From: an uncultured Sphingomonadaceae bacterium
GTDB lineage: Bacteria > Pseudomonadota > Alphaproteobacteria > Sphingomonadales > Sphingomonadaceae
Length of the DNA: 64,000 nucleotides
Assembly: GCA_947503245.1 (NCBI GenBank)
Contig: CANNCV010000001.1
Span: 1,549,501-1,613,500 of the forward strand
Direction: 5' to 3'
Shown here: piece after piece, positions 18,200 to 28,833 of the stretch
Layout: each line of letters opens with the position of its first letter
How positions within the stretch are numbered: position 1 is the stretch's first letter
Notes under the pieces: model-generated
The model's database searches: none
Told to the model about the DNA's origin: nothing
Seen by the model: the letters and a program-made list of their open reading frames with translations, nothing else
Program-made: the position numbers and the translations under genes

Positions 18200-20265
18200 G
18201 CGATTTTCTTCTCGAGCTATTGTCCGAAGAAATACCGGCACGCATGCAGGCAAAGGCGCGTGCTGATCTGGAGCGGTTATTTGCTGCACAATTGGCTGAT
18301 GCCGGTTTGCAGGCGGCCAGTATCACCACCTATTCGACACCGCGCCGGCTGGCTTTGATCGCAGCGGACATTCCCGATGAAACACAGGCCGTACGTGAAG
18401 AGGTTAAGGGCCCGCCAGCAGCTGCGCCCGTTCAAGCTATAGACGGGTTTTGCCGCAAAAATGGCCTGTCGCGTGATCAATTGGAAGTGCGCGATGTTAA
18501 AGGCCGTGCAACCTATTTTGCTGTCATTGATACACCGGGCCGTGCAACCCGCGATGTGCTGGCAGAGATCATACCCGCAATTGTCCGCGCTTTCCCATGG
18601 CCCAAGTCGCAGCGTTGGGGTGCAGCGAGCATCAGCAGCGAAAGCCTGAAATGGGTGCGCCCATTACAGGGTATTATTGCATTGTTGGGCAGTGATACTG
18701 TGGAATGTGCTGTGGATGGCATTGCCAGCGACCGCGTGACCATCGGTCACCGCTTCCACTTTGCAGGCGAAGTCATCACCATCAATAGCGCCAGCGATTA
18801 TATTGCCAGCCTGGAAGGCGGTCATGTTTTGGTTGACCATGAGCGCCGCGCCGCAATCATCCGCGATGGTGCGGCCAAGGCGGCGGCTGATGCAGGCCTT
18901 GTGCTGGTTGAGGATGAAGGGCTGGTGATAGAAAATGCCGGACTTACTGAATGGCCTGTGCCGCTGCTTGGCCGTTATGATCCGGCCTTTCTGGACGTGC
19001 CGCCAGAGGTTATCCAGCTGACCGCGCGGGTGAACCAGAAATATTTTATCTGTAGGGACAAAGAGGGTGCGCTTGCGCCGGCCTTTATCTGCACGGCCAA
19101 TATTGATGCGCGCGATGGCGGTGCGGCAGTGATTGCTGGCAATGAAAAAGTGTTGGCGGCGCGGCTGGCTGATGCGAAATTCTTTTGGGAGCTGGACCAG
19201 AAAACGACATTGGCCGTTCACGCCACTAAGCTTTCCAATATTGTGTTCCATGAAAGGCTGGGCACGGTTGCGCAGAAGGTTGGCCGTGTAGCCAAGTTGG
19301 CTGAGTGGCTGGTATTCGATGCCAAGGAACCAAATGGAGACCATAATTTTGCTCGCCAAGCGGCCCAGCTATGCAAAGCTGACCTTGTCACGGAAATGGT
19401 TGGTGAGTTTCCCGAACTGCAAGGTTTGATGGGCGGCTATTATGCTGAGAAAGAGGGGCTAGACCCGCAAGTTGCGAATGCCATTCGCGACCATTATAAG
19501 CCGGTAGGAGCGAGCGACGATGTACCAACTGCGCCTATATCTGTGGCCGTAAGTCTTGCTGATAAACTTGATAATCTGCTGAGCTTTTTCAAAATTGAAA
19601 TCATGCCGACGGGATCGAAAGACCCTTTTGCTTTGCGCCGTGCGGCTCTTGGTTATTTGCGATTGGTACAGGCGAATAACCTGCACCTTTCTATCGATAC
19701 GGTCGTTCATGCTTGGCATGGGCGCCCACATGCAAACTTAGCGACAACATTGTTAGACTTCCTTCTCGACAGGCTGTCTGTGCAATTGCGTGATCAAGGA
19801 ATACGCTTTGATTTCATCGATGCCTCACGCACTTGGCAGGGCCAAAATGATATGCGTGTTGATAGGGTTGAGGCGCGAGCAAGAGCTTTAACAGACTTTA
19901 TAACTACAGAAGACGGCACCAACCTTCTGGCTGGTTATAAGCGTGCTGCCAATATCCTGAAAAAAGAGGTTGGGGATAATGGCGTGCCCGAAGCGCGTAG
20001 TGATTATGACAAAGACCCTGCTGAAGCTGCATTGATCGCTGCTTTGGCGACTGCAAAGCCCGCCGTTGCTGCTGCTGTGGCGCAGGAGCGATTTGCTGAT
20101 GCTATGCAGGCTTTGGCGTCTTTACGTGCGCCAATTGATCAATTTTTTACTGACGTAACCGTAAATGACTCTGATGAGGCTAAGCGCAGCGCAAGGCTGG
20201 CACTGTTGCAGGAGATTAAGGATGCCGTACATTCTGTGGCAGACTTTTCGAAAATTGAAGGTTAG
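18196..20265 (+). CDS. glyS: glycyl-tRNA synthetase beta subunit
   Basis: 689 residues from ATG at 18196, which overlaps the glyQ stop (ATGA). The N-terminal [15 protein letters not shown] and the blocks [14 protein letters not shown] and FWELDQK are typical of GlyS, and the C-terminal part (about 560-689) is the helical anticodon-binding (DALR-like) region. The beta chain binds tRNA-Gly and is needed for aminoacylation by the alpha chain. The ppdK gene follows after about 50 bases. Confidence 0.95.
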   Translation: MSDFLLELLSEEIPARMQAKARADLERLFAAQLADAGLQAASITTYSTPRRLALIAADIPDETQAVREEVKGPPAAAPVQAIDGFCRKNGLSRDQLEVRDVKGRATYFAVIDTPGRATRDVLAEIIPAIVRAFPWPKSQRWGAASISSESLKWVRPLQGIIALLGSDTVECAVDGIASDRVTIGHRFHFAGEVITINSASDYIASLEGGHVLVDHERRAAIIRDGAAKAAADAGLVLVEDEGLVIENAGLTEWPVPLLGRYDPAFLDVPPEVIQLTARVNQKYFICRDKEGALAPAFICTANIDARDGGAAVIAGNEKVLAARLADAKFFWELDQKTTLAVHATKLSNIVFHERLGTVAQKVGRVAKLAEWLVFDAKEPNGDHNFARQAAQLCKADLVTEMVGEFPELQGLMGGYYAEKEGLDPQVANAIRDHYKPVGASDDVPTAPISVAVSLADKLDNLLSFFKIEIMPTGSKDPFALRRAALGYLRLVQANNLHLSIDTVVHAWHGRPHANLATTLLDFLLDRLSVQLRDQGIRFDFIDASRTWQGQNDMRVDRVEARARALTDFITTEDGTNLLAGYKRAANILKKEVGDNGVPEARSDYDKDPAEAALIAALATAKPAVAAAVAQERFADAMQALASLRAPIDQFFTDVTVNDSDEAKRSARLALLQEIKDAVHSVADFSKIEG

Positions 20266-20318
20266 GCAGCAATGATTCTTCCCCAGGGATATGCTCCAAC
20301 ATGCAAAAGGAAATCAGC

Positions 20319-22979
20319 ATGACCCAATATGTTTATCGTTTTGGCGGCGGTGTTGCCGAAGGCAGTGCAGAGGACAAAAATCTGCTGGGTGGCAAAGGCG
20401 CAAATCTGGCCGAGATGGCCGCGATTGGCCTGCCGGTGCCTCCGGGCTTCACTATTTCAACAGAAATGTGCACCCGCTATTATGATGAGGGGGAGCGTTT
20501 TCCCGAGAGCCTGATCGAAGAGGTTAAGGCCGGGGTCGCGCATATTGAAACAGTGACGGGCAAGCAATTTGGCAGTGCTGCCGATCCGCTGTTGGTTTCG
20601 GTGCGGTCTGGTGCGCGGGTTTCTATGCCCGGCATGATGGACACAGTGCTCAATCTGGGCCTGAATGATGAAACGGTGCGCGGATTGGCTGAAATTTCCG
20701 GCGATGAGCGTTTCGCCTGGGATAGCTATCGCCGTTTTGTGCAAATGTATTCCGATGTCGTCTTGGGTCTTGACCATGACGCGTTTGAAGATGCGCTGGA
20801 GATTATGAAGGAAGATAATGGCTTCTTTCTTGATACCGATATGGAAGCCAGCCATTGGCAGGCGCTGGTCGCGGAATATAAAACCATAGTGGAGGCCCAA
20901 TGGGGCAAGCCGTTCCCGCAGGACGTTAACGACCAGCTATGGGGCGCAGTTTCTGCTGTCTTCGGTTCTTGGCAAGCGGACCGCGCGAAAGTGTATCGCA
21001 AGCTGAATGATATTCCCGGCAATTGGGGCACTGCGGTCAATGTTCAGGCCATGGTATTTGGCAATATGGGCGACACATCGGCCACAGGCGTTGCCTTTAC
21101 CCGTAATCCGTCAACCGGTGAACATGCCTATTATGGTGAGTGGCTGATCAATGCGCAGGGCGAGGATGTGGTGGCGGGTATTCGCACGCCGCAATATCTG
21201 ACCAAAAGTGCGCGTGAGCAAGCAGGCGCAAAGCCGCTGAGTATGGAAGAAGCCATGCCCGAAACCTTTGCTGAATTGGCGCGGGTGTTTGATCTGCTGG
21301 AAGCGCATTACCGCGATATGCAGGATATCGAATTTACGGTGGAGCGCGGCCAGCTTTGGATGCTGCAAACCCGTTCAGGCAAACGCACAGCCAAGGCGGC
21401 ACTGAAAATCGCTGTCGATATGGTCGCGGAAAAGCTGATTAGCGAGCAAGAAGCAATTTTGCGGGTGGACCCCATGGCGCTGGACCAATTGCTGCACCCG
21501 ACCTTGGACCCTGATGCCAAGCGTGATGTGCTGACAACCGGCCTGCCGGCATCACCGGGTGCAGCTTCCGGCAAGATTGTTTTTGATGCTGATAGCGCAG
21601 AGCGTCATAACGAAATGGGCGAGGATGTTATTCTGGTGCGGGTGGAAACCAGCCCTGAGGATATTCATGGCATGCACGCCGCAAGAGGCATTTTGACAGC
21701 GCGCGGCGGTATGACCAGCCACGCAGCGGTTGTTGCGCGCGGCATGGGGCGGCCTTGCGTTTCTGGCGCTGGCTCACTGTCAATTGATAACAATGCCGGA
21801 ACGCTGACTATTGGTACGCGCGTTATGAAAGCCGGTGATGTGCTGACCATTGATGGTTCCACAGGTGAGGTGATGCTGGGCGAAGTGCCCACATTACAGC
21901 CTGAACTGGTCGGTGATTTTGGCACATTGATGGTGTGGGCGGATGGTGTTCGCCGTCTGCGCGTACGCACCAATGCGGAAACGCCGAATGACTGCATGGT
22001 CGCACGCGAATTTGGTGCAGAGGGCATTGGCCTGTGCCGCACTGAACATATGTTCTTTGACGCCAGCCGCATTACCGCTGTGCGCCAGATGATTTTGGCA
22101 GAAAGCGAAGAAGGGCGGCGCGAAGCTCTGGCCAAGTTGCTGCCTGAACAGCGCAGTGATTTTGCCGAAATTTTCCGTGTCATGGCCGGATTGCCAGTGA
22201 CTATTCGCTTGCTTGACCCGCCGCTGCATGAGTTTTTGCCGCATAGCGAAAGCGAATTTGCCGATGTGGCAGAGGCCGCAGGTATTGGTATTGAGGTGCT
22301 GAAACGCCGGTCGGCTGAACTGCATGAATTTAACCCAATGCTGGGCCATCGGGGCTGTCGTCTGGGTGTCACCTATCCGGAAATTTACGAAGTGCAGGCG
22401 CGAGCAATTTTTGAAGCAGCGTGCGATGTTGCGGAAGAAAGCGGTGCTGCGCCTATTCCCGAGGTAATGATCCCGCTGGTCGCGACGCGCAAGGAACTGA
22501 CCTTGATGAAGGCCGTGGTTGACGATGTGGCGGCACAAGTGTTCGCGGAAAAAAGCCGTGTATTGGAATATCTGGTCGGCACCATGATCGAACTGCCACG
22601 TGCAGCGCTGATGGCGGACAATATTGCGCATGATGCAGAATTTTTCAGCTTTGGCACCAATGACCTGACGCAGACAACATTGGGCGTTAGCCGTGATGAT
22701 GCAGCGCGTTTCCTGGGCCAATATGTTGATAAAGGCATTTACCCGCGCGATCCGTTTGTCAGTCTGGATATTGAAGGCGTAGGCCAGCTTATTGAGATTG
22801 CCGTTGAAAAAGGCCGCAAAACCCGCAGTGACATTAAATTGGGCATTTGCGGGGAACATGGCGGTGATCCGGCCAGTATCGCATTTTGTGAAGCGACTGG
22901 TCTGGACTATGTCAGTGCATCGCCTTACCGTGTGCCTATCGCACGTTTGGCGGCGGCTCAGGCCGCGCTGAAAAGCTGA
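20319..22979 (+). CDS. ppdK: pyruvate, phosphate dikinase
   Basis: 886 residues from ATG at 20319, chosen over the ATG at 20301 because AAAAGGA (20305-20311) is 7 bases upstream. Order of domains: N-terminal ATP-grasp (LLGGKGANLAEMAAIGLPVPPG; SVRSGARVSMPGMMDTVLNLG), the swivelling phosphohistidine domain with catalytic His in GGMTSHAAVVARGMG, and the PEP/pyruvate TIM barrel (GLCRTEHMFF; GTNDLTQTTLG; catalytic Cys in GICGEHGGDP). It interconverts ATP, pyruvate and Pi with AMP, PEP and PPi, feeding gluconeogenesis. Downstream of glyQS on the same strand. Confidence 0.97.
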   Translation: MTQYVYRFGGGVAEGSAEDKNLLGGKGANLAEMAAIGLPVPPGFTISTEMCTRYYDEGERFPESLIEEVKAGVAHIETVTGKQFGSAADPLLVSVRSGARVSMPGMMDTVLNLGLNDETVRGLAEISGDERFAWDSYRRFVQMYSDVVLGLDHDAFEDALEIMKEDNGFFLDTDMEASHWQALVAEYKTIVEAQWGKPFPQDVNDQLWGAVSAVFGSWQADRAKVYRKLNDIPGNWGTAVNVQAMVFGNMGDTSATGVAFTRNPSTGEHAYYGEWLINAQGEDVVAGIRTPQYLTKSAREQAGAKPLSMEEAMPETFAELARVFDLLEAHYRDMQDIEFTVERGQLWMLQTRSGKRTAKAALKIAVDMVAEKLISEQEAILRVDPMALDQLLHPTLDPDAKRDVLTTGLPASPGAASGKIVFDADSAERHNEMGEDVILVRVETSPEDIHGMHAARGILTARGGMTSHAAVVARGMGRPCVSGAGSLSIDNNAGTLTIGTRVMKAGDVLTIDGSTGEVMLGEVPTLQPELVGDFGTLMVWADGVRRLRVRTNAETPNDCMVAREFGAEGIGLCRTEHMFFDASRITAVRQMILAESEEGRREALAKLLPEQRSDFAEIFRVMAGLPVTIRLLDPPLHEFLPHSESEFADVAEAAGIGIEVLKRRSAELHEFNPMLGHRGCRLGVTYPEIYEVQARAIFEAACDVAEESGAAPIPEVMIPLVATRKELTLMKAVVDDVAAQVFAEKSRVLEYLVGTMIELPRAALMADNIAHDAEFFSFGTNDLTQTTLGVSRDDAARFLGQYVDKGIYPRDPFVSLDIEGVGQLIEIAVEKGRKTRSDIKLGICGEHGGDPASIAFCEATGLDYVSASPYRVPIARLAAAQAALKS

Positions 22980-23024
22980 TTTGGGGTAGCGACAACATAG
23001 CCGCGCCCTGCACAGGGGGTGGAT

Positions 23025-23609
23025 ATGAAGGCGATAATCTTGGCAGTTTTGCCGCTTTTGGGGCTGGCTGGTGGCAGCGGTTTCGCTGCTTGGCAGATCA
23101 AATCTGGCAGCAGCACATTATCGATTGAAAATGGTCCGTGGCAAACAGCTGAAAATATTGGCTCTGCTGATGCCAGTTTGCAGACCCGTGCCGTGATTGC
23201 ACTGCGTGGATTGCTGGCGCTGCCCGATAGTGAGGCCATTTATTATAACGCCGTTAAAGACAGTGATGGGCAGATGCTCAATGGCAATTGCACCTATCAT
23301 ATTAAAGGCGGAACACTGGCCGCGCGTTGGTGGAGCGTCACGGCTTATGGTAAAGATAATTATCTGATCCCCAATAGATCAGGCTATTATTCGGCTGGCA
23401 GTGGCGCTTTTTCGGCGGATCAACAATCTGATTGGACCATTGCTGTTGGTGCGGACAATGTTGCTGGACCGGGCTTGCCATGGATACCTGTCGCTAAAGG
23501 CCAGCCTTTTGATCTGACGCTGCGTGCCTATCATGCAGAGGATAGCTTGCTTGCAAACAGAAGCAGTGCCGCCTTGCCCACAATTGAACGGCAGGAGTGC
23601 AGCGCATGA
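23025..23609 (+). CDS. DUF1214 domain-containing exported/membrane-anchored protein
   Basis: 194 residues from ATG at 23025, with AGGGGG five bases upstream. One N-terminal hydrophobic segment (about residues 3-25) is followed by a DUF1214-type region: LPDSEAIYYNAV, GQMLNGNCTYHI, RWWSVTAYGKDNYLIPN. DUF1214 is commonly fused behind DUF1254 in larger proteins; here the two are separate adjacent genes. Biochemical role unknown. Four-base overlap with the next gene. Confidence 0.8.
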   Translation: MKAIILAVLPLLGLAGGSGFAAWQIKSGSSTLSIENGPWQTAENIGSADASLQTRAVIALRGLLALPDSEAIYYNAVKDSDGQMLNGNCTYHIKGGTLAARWWSVTAYGKDNYLIPNRSGYYSAGSGAFSADQQSDWTIAVGADNVAGPGLPWIPVAKGQPFDLTLRAYHAEDSLLANRSSAALPTIERQECSA

Positions 23610-24127
23610 GCAAGGCTGGCATTATCTCTATCGTGCTAACGGTCATCGCCGCAATTATTGGCTATTTTGGCGTTATGGCACTGGCTCCCGGCTATATTAT
23701 GGGCCGTGCATGGGATGGCGTGACCGAGCGTGCGGGCGCGCCCAATATGATGATCCATATGCCGTTACCATCGGCAGCGCGGCGCGGTATTGTGCGGCTT
23801 AGCCCGGATTTAATCTATTCCATCTGCACTTTTGACCTAAGCAAAGGCGATCTGGCCATCACGGTACCGGCTATAGACAATCATTATTGGTCGCTTACGA
23901 TGTTTGACGATCAGACCAACGCCTTTTTTGTTGAGAGTGACCGCGATACCAAGGGCCAGCCTATCAGTCTGACGCTCAGCAATAAGGGTACCGGCGGGGA
24001 AGGGCGCATAGTGGCGTCACCCAGCCAGAAAGGCATCGCATTGGTGCGTATCTTGATGAACAATCGCGGTGAATATGATGCGCTTGACCCGTTGCGGCGC
24101 AGTGCCGATTGCAAGATCGTTGGCTAA
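23606..24127 (+). CDS. DUF1254 domain-containing membrane-anchored protein
   Basis: 173 residues from ATG at 23606, overlapping the previous stop (ATGA); a GTG at 23597 would add three residues. One N-terminal TM (about 5-27), then a DUF1254-like region with IVRLSPDLIYSICTFDLSKG and DNHYWSLTMFDDQTNAFF. Together with the DUF1214 gene it makes a two-gene version of the more usual single DUF1254-DUF1214 protein, both probably facing the periplasm. Confidence 0.78.
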   Translation: MSKAGIISIVLTVIAAIIGYFGVMALAPGYIMGRAWDGVTERAGAPNMMIHMPLPSAARRGIVRLSPDLIYSICTFDLSKGDLAITVPAIDNHYWSLTMFDDQTNAFFVESDRDTKGQPISLTLSNKGTGGEGRIVASPSQKGIALVRILMNNRGEYDALDPLRRSADCKIVG

Positions 24128-24140
24128 AGGTCCTTCGACT

Positions 24141-24767
24141 TCAATTGCTTCGAAATGTCGGATGCAGTGCAGTTTCGAAGCAATCTTGATGACAAAATGC
24201 CATGCTGACAAGAGATGGCTCGGCTAAGCCTTTCTTCAGATCGATGCTATACAAATCGCTATTGTCGACCGGTTTGGCGCAAAAGACGCAAGGCCTTGCG
24301 AAGTCTTCTTCTACTGGAACAGCATACGCATCATTTTCTGTGTCTACATCCTCTGCCGGGTTAATGCGCACCAGCAAGTATCGGGTCGTGTCGCGCCATT
24401 CCTTGTACGCCTGCTGGTCTTCAGCCCATAAATTGGCCAGTTCCGAATGTTCACGGACATGGGCAATGGCACCATAGGCCCGCTGGCAATCTTCTTCAGT
24501 AGGAGGTTCGAACTCTGCTATCCTATTGAAAAAATCCTCAGGGATTTGCGGATTGGCCCAGAAATTTAATGATACCAGTGTACTGACAGCAGCAATTATC
24601 TGCTCAGACAAGGTTGCATTGGGGGAATAGTCAGCATCATCCGAATGGGTGTTTTTTTCCTCGTGAAACTGCTTTATCGGTAGAAATATGCTGTCGATCG
24701 ATGTGATATCCGCCGTCCAGTCCATAGCGGTATCGTTATCGAAACTTCCCGCGCCCCATGTTCCCAT
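24141..24767 (-). CDS. DUF4259 domain-containing protein
   Basis: 208 residues from ATG at 24767, which has GGAGG six bases upstream; the GTG one codon earlier is less likely. The N-terminus MGTWGAGSFDNDTAMDW is the signature of DUF4259. The C-terminal half has Cys-rich CVFCAKP and FCHQDCFETA segments that may bind a metal. No signal peptide. Function unknown. The 3' end contains an inverted repeat (24144-24184). Confidence 0.8.
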   Translation of the reverse strand: MGTWGAGSFDNDTAMDWTADITSIDSIFLPIKQFHEEKNTHSDDADYSPNATLSEQIIAAVSTLVSLNFWANPQIPEDFFNRIAEFEPPTEEDCQRAYGAIAHVREHSELANLWAEDQQAYKEWRDTTRYLLVRINPAEDVDTENDAYAVPVEEDFARPCVFCAKPVDNSDLYSIDLKKGLAEPSLVSMAFCHQDCFETALHPTFRSN

Positions 24768-24812
24768 CACTTACCTCCAGTGCTTGCTGAACAGTTAACT
24801 CAGAGATCGAAC

Positions 24813-26048
24813 TTATAGCGCAACTTCCTTACCACTCTTTAAGAGCCGGATTACGCGGCCTTGTACTGGCATTTTGTCGAACGGTGTGTTGCCAGCAGCA
24901 GCGGCCATTTTTGCTGAATCGACAATCCATGGCTTATCATCAGCAAAGATCATAATATCGGCCTCGGCGCCGGTAGCCAGAATGCCGGCATTGACGTTCA
25001 ATATCCGCGCTGGATTACTGGTCAGCTTGGCCAGCGCGTCAGGCAAAGACAGCACGCCATCGCGCACAAGGTTGAGCGTTAGCGGCAATAATGTTTCTGC
25101 GCCTGCCATACCTGGCCGTGCATCGGCAAAGGGTAGGCGTTTATCTTCTGGCCCGCGAGGATCATGGCCTGAAGAAATGACATCAATTGTACCATCGGCA
25201 AGTGCTTCCAGACAGGCCTGCCGGTCATCTTCATGACGCAGTGGTGGCGATAATCTTGCAAAGGTGCGAAACTCACCGATCGCGACTTCGCTCAGCATGA
25301 AATGCGCTGGCGTGATGCCGCAAGTGACGCGCATGCCTTCGCTTTTCGCAGCGCGGATCAGTTTTAGCCCTGCTTCCGTTGTTACTTGCCGGAAATGTAG
25401 GTGAGCATCTGATAACCGACCAAGCGCCAGATCGCGTTCTATAGCGATACTCTCTGCTTCTTTTGGAGCGGAGGGAAGGCCCAAGCGCGTCGCCATTTCG
25501 CCGCTTGTTGCAACCGCATCGCCGGTTAGTCCGTGATCTTCACTATGCAATATCAAAGGCAGATCAAGCATTGCGCAATATTGCATCAGGCGTAGCATGG
25601 TGCCGGTATCAGCAATCCAGCGCCGTCCAGTGGTGATCGCCCGTGCGCCAGCATCTTTCATCAATGCCAGCTCGGCCATATTGTTACCGGCCATGTCGCG
25701 CGTTGCGCCGCCAAGTGGGTGAACCCAAAAATCAGGCTTTCCCGATTGCGCGGCGAAGCGTACCCTTGCCGGATGGTCCAGCGGCGGGTTTTGATCGGCC
25801 ATCAGGGCTGCACGTGTTATTCCGCCAAAATGGAAAGCGGGTTTATCAATAGAGAAAACACCCAGATCAACCAGACCGGGCGCAACATATTGTCCTTTTG
25901 CATCGACAACAATGTCATCCGCTTCAGCATGTACATCGCCCAGCGCAACAATATGGTCAGCCTCTACGCGCACATTGCCCTTCACGGCGTGTTTTTCACC
26001 AGGCAGAATTAAGTGTGCATTGGTTATGGTAAGGGCGTTCTGGTTCAT
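24813..26048 (-). CDS. pyrC: dihydroorotase-like protein, probably non-catalytic (PyrC'/PyrX type)
   Basis: 411 residues from ATG at 26048, overlapping the pyrB stop (ATGA). The fold is the amidohydrolase barrel of class I dihydroorotase, but the metal motif DxHxH after the first strand is missing: the region reads [15 protein letters not shown] (residues 58-72). The catalytic Asp region, normally TDHAPH, reads SSGHDPRG (292-299). Such degenerate partners are known to hold the ATCase complex together in bacteria with class A ATCase. The role here is therefore probably structural; a separate active dihydroorotase should exist elsewhere. Symbol is by family only. Confidence 0.82.
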   Translation of the reverse strand: MNQNALTITNAHLILPGEKHAVKGNVRVEADHIVALGDVHAEADDIVVDAKGQYVAPGLVDLGVFSIDKPAFHFGGITRAALMADQNPPLDHPARVRFAAQSGKPDFWVHPLGGATRDMAGNNMAELALMKDAGARAITTGRRWIADTGTMLRLMQYCAMLDLPLILHSEDHGLTGDAVATSGEMATRLGLPSAPKEAESIAIERDLALGRLSDAHLHFRQVTTEAGLKLIRAAKSEGMRVTCGITPAHFMLSEVAIGEFRTFARLSPPLRHEDDRQACLEALADGTIDVISSGHDPRGPEDKRLPFADARPGMAGAETLLPLTLNLVRDGVLSLPDALAKLTSNPARILNVNAGILATGAEADIMIFADDKPWIVDSAKMAAAAGNTPFDKMPVQGRVIRLLKSGKEVAL

Positions 26049-27037
26049 GACCAACCCTCCATCTTGCGGGCTCTGCGGGTCAGCACATCCAGACAGGCCA
26101 TGCGCATAGCCACGCCCATTTCCACCTGTTCAGTGATTGCTGATCGCGCCATATTGTCGGCAACATCGCTGTCAATTTCCACACCGCGGTTCATAGGGCC
26201 GGGATGCATAACCAGCGCATCAGGCGCAGCTTTGGCGAGCCGCTCCTGTGTTAGCCCATAAAGCCGATGATATTCGCGCGGTGAGGGGATGAACTGTCCC
26301 GACATACGCTCATTTTGCAATCTGAGCATCATCACCACATCGGCGCCGTCCAATGCCGCATCAAAGTCAGTAAATACCTCGGCGCTCAGCACTTCTATGC
26401 CATCTGGCAATAATGCTGGAGGCCCGGCAACGCGAACTTTTGCGCCTAGAGTGGCCAAGCAGATGATGTTGGAGCGTGCTACCCGGCTGTGCAAAATATC
26501 GCCGCATATCGTTACAGTCAGGCCGGATATCCGCCCAAGTCGTTGCTTTATGGTTAGCGCATCCAGCAAGGCCTGTGTCGGGTGCTCATGCTGTCCATCA
26601 CCCGCATTGAGAACAGGGCAATCTACCTTATCGGCGATCAATTGCACCGCGCCGGAACTGCCATGGCGTATAACAATAGCATCGGCGCGCATTGCGTTCA
26701 GCGTAACCGCTGTATCGATAAGCGTTTCGCCCTTTTTGATGCTGGATTGCGCCGCGTGCATATTGACGACATCTGCGCCCAGCCTTTTGCCTGCAATTTC
26801 AAACGACAATAATGTACGGGTCGAATTTTCGAAAAAGGCATTGATTACCGTCAGCCCTGCCAACCGGTCATCATGCTTGGTGGATTGGCGGTTCATAGCC
26901 ACCCATTGCTCTGCTTCTTTCAGCAGATACAATATTTCCCAGGGTTGCAACCCTTCTATGCCAAGCAGATTGGCGTGGCGAAAGGCATCTCCACCTTCAG
27001 GAAAGGCGGGATAGTCAGCGGTGTTTTGCGTGTTCAT
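26045..27037 (-). CDS. pyrB: aspartate carbamoyltransferase catalytic subunit
   Basis: 330 residues from ATG at 27037; a TTG at 27076 is the only longer option. Carbamoyl-phosphate site [22 protein letters not shown], then [27 protein letters not shown] and aspartate-domain [13 protein letters not shown]. It makes N-carbamoyl-aspartate in pyrimidine synthesis. It is translationally coupled to the dihydroorotase-like gene, as expected for a dodecameric ATCase complex. Confidence 0.95.
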   Translation of the reverse strand: MNTQNTADYPAFPEGGDAFRHANLLGIEGLQPWEILYLLKEAEQWVAMNRQSTKHDDRLAGLTVINAFFENSTRTLLSFEIAGKRLGADVVNMHAAQSSIKKGETLIDTAVTLNAMRADAIVIRHGSSGAVQLIADKVDCPVLNAGDGQHEHPTQALLDALTIKQRLGRISGLTVTICGDILHSRVARSNIICLATLGAKVRVAGPPALLPDGIEVLSAEVFTDFDAALDGADVVMMLRLQNERMSGQFIPSPREYHRLYGLTQERLAKAAPDALVMHPGPMNRGVEIDSDVADNMARSAITEQVEMGVAMRMACLDVLTRRARKMEGWS

Positions 27038-27107
27038 TAAAATAGGAGCATTACGCAGACTGAGAGAAATCGGCAAGTCTTATCCTACAGCTATCAACCA
27101 TGATTAC

Positions 27108-27605
27108 TCAGGGCAGGGCGACCAAAGCGTCAATCGCTCCCTGTAAGATATATTCTGCCGCCTTTGCATCAATTTGGGCCGAGCGTTTGGCGCGGCTAAT
27201 ATCGGCGGCGATCATTTCACGCTCGACCGCCAATGTTGACCAGCGCTCATCCCATAACAAAATGGGCAGGCCCAAAACCGTTAGATTGCGGGCAAAGGCG
27301 CGTGTTGACTGGGTTTGCGGTGTGTCGCGGCCATCCAGTGATAGTGGCAGGCCAATCACAATGCCGGTGATATTTTGTTTTTGGATATGCTCGTTCAGCC
27401 GCTCTTTATCACGCATAAATTTGCCGCGCGGCATGGTCTTGTCTGCGCTGGCAAAGGACCAACCGGCATCACAAAAGGCAACGCCGATAGTCTTACTGCC
27501 CATATCCAGCGCCATAAGCCGCCCTGCCATAGGGAGAGCGGCACGGAAATCACTGGCACTGGTGGTAATAATGGCTGCGCCTATATTGGCGTCGGGCTCG
27601 CTCAT
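27108..27605 (-). CDS. ruvX: putative pre-16S rRNA nuclease / Holliday junction resolvase-like YqgF
   Basis: 165 residues with a RNase H-like fold. Visible motifs: ALDMGSKTIGVAFCD (first strand with Asp), GIVIGLPLSLDGRDTPQT and WDERWSTLAVE, then a final Asp in AQIDAKAAEYILQ. The family processes the 5' end of pre-16S rRNA. It overlaps the DUF3089 gene by four bases and is 70 bases before pyrB, in the same direction. Confidence 0.9.
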   Translation of the reverse strand: MSEPDANIGAAIITTSASDFRAALPMAGRLMALDMGSKTIGVAFCDAGWSFASADKTMPRGKFMRDKERLNEHIQKQNITGIVIGLPLSLDGRDTPQTQSTRAFARNLTVLGLPILLWDERWSTLAVEREMIAADISRAKRSAQIDAKAAEYILQGAIDALVALP

Positions 27606-28711
27606 GGCGTTTCAAATGCTGCAACCCGCCGCTCTGCATCGGCGCGTATATTGGCCCAAAAAAGCGGATAGTCATAGACATGGTAATTATTGCCCGGCAG
27701 CACATATGCGCCCAGTTCGGGCGGATCACCAATCAGCAGAAATCCGCGTTCGTCACACCGTGCGGGCACAGCTTCGGCGACGATCTCACCATCACTCAAA
27801 TTCGCATTGGGAACCAGTGTGCCCAGATTGTCCTCGGCGGTTGTTTCTACATTGGGAATGCCAGCGACAGGATTGGTGCACAAAATAGGCTGATCTTTGC
27901 GGGGCTGACCATCAAAGCCATTGGTCGCATCATAGACATCCAGAATAAGCGATGTATCCGCTGGTTCGGCAAAGCTGTTCCAGCCCAATATACAGCCGGT
28001 TTGGTCAGCTGTTTCACATATGGGCAAGCCCATTGGCGGCACGTCATTGGTTACGGATACCGGCCAGCCTACAATATAGGTGGCCACTATGCGTTCAGCG
28101 ACAGGCTTATCGGCAATGCGATTGCGCATCAAATAGGTAAGGTGCAAAGCGCCCTGACTATGTCCGGCCAATATGATGGGCGCATCTTCCGGGATTTGCC
28201 GCAGAAATTCCGCAAAGGCTGCCTCAACATCTTTATAAGCCGCGTCCAAAGCCTGCGCTGCTTCTGGCTTGTCAGTTAAAAACGCGCCAATGGCAGCCTG
28301 ACGATAGCGCGGTGCCCAAATGTCACCAGCGCTATTAAAAGTGCTGGCCTGGCTGCGGATAAAGATTGTCGCGCGGTCTTGTGATTCCTTGTCATCTAAT
28401 GGCGCATTCCATTGATCGGATTTCAGGAAGCTGGTGGGGTGGACAAAGAAGACCTGCGCCTTAGCGCTGTCAGCGGCTTCATAACCATCCGCTACCCATA
28501 ATGCAGGATTGCCCTTGGTAATGTCTGGCCGCGAAAACCACATTTTGGGCGCTGAATATGCGTTTTCTGCCATCAGCTCTTGCTCGACAAATTCGCTATC
28601 AGGCACGAAAACTATTTCAGCCAGTTCGCCGGGATACATGCGCAGCACAAATGCGCCTGCCAATATGATCACGATTATTGCTGCTATAATGTACAAAAAT
28701 TTCCGTGCCAA
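27602..28711 (-). CDS. DUF3089 alpha/beta-hydrolase, membrane-anchored
   Basis: 369 residues. One N-terminal TM (about residues 6-25), then a DUF3089 region: VFFVHPTSFL, APRYRQA and the nucleophile elbow GHSQGALH near residue 190. The family belongs to the alpha/beta-hydrolase clan, but its substrate is unknown. The catalytic domain should be periplasmic or outward-facing. It is the first gene of the run ending with the pyrB pair. Confidence 0.83.
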   Translation of the reverse strand: MARKFLYIIAAIIVIILAGAFVLRMYPGELAEIVFVPDSEFVEQELMAENAYSAPKMWFSRPDITKGNPALWVADGYEAADSAKAQVFFVHPTSFLKSDQWNAPLDDKESQDRATIFIRSQASTFNSAGDIWAPRYRQAAIGAFLTDKPEAAQALDAAYKDVEAAFAEFLRQIPEDAPIILAGHSQGALHLTYLMRNRIADKPVAERIVATYIVGWPVSVTNDVPPMGLPICETADQTGCILGWNSFAEPADTSLILDVYDATNGFDGQPRKDQPILCTNPVAGIPNVETTAEDNLGTLVPNANLSDGEIVAEAVPARCDERGFLLIGDPPELGAYVLPGNNYHVYDYPLFWANIRADAERRVAAFETP

Positions 28712-28833
28712 AAAACCAAATCCTTGAATGCTATGCTCTGATTACGCCCTCTTTAGGGAGCAGAACAGTTAATTGCGTTTATTTTGTCGCCAAGCTGTAT
28801 ATCTTGAACGGAATATAGAGGCTGAACGGGGGA

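Noticed and set aside
18664-19359. 231-codon minus-strand frame over glyS
   Set aside because: Antisense shadow of glyS with no domain.
21665-22859. Long minus-strand frames over ppdK (235 and 321 codons)
   Set aside because: Antisense shadows; ppdK catalytic motifs are intact on the plus strand.
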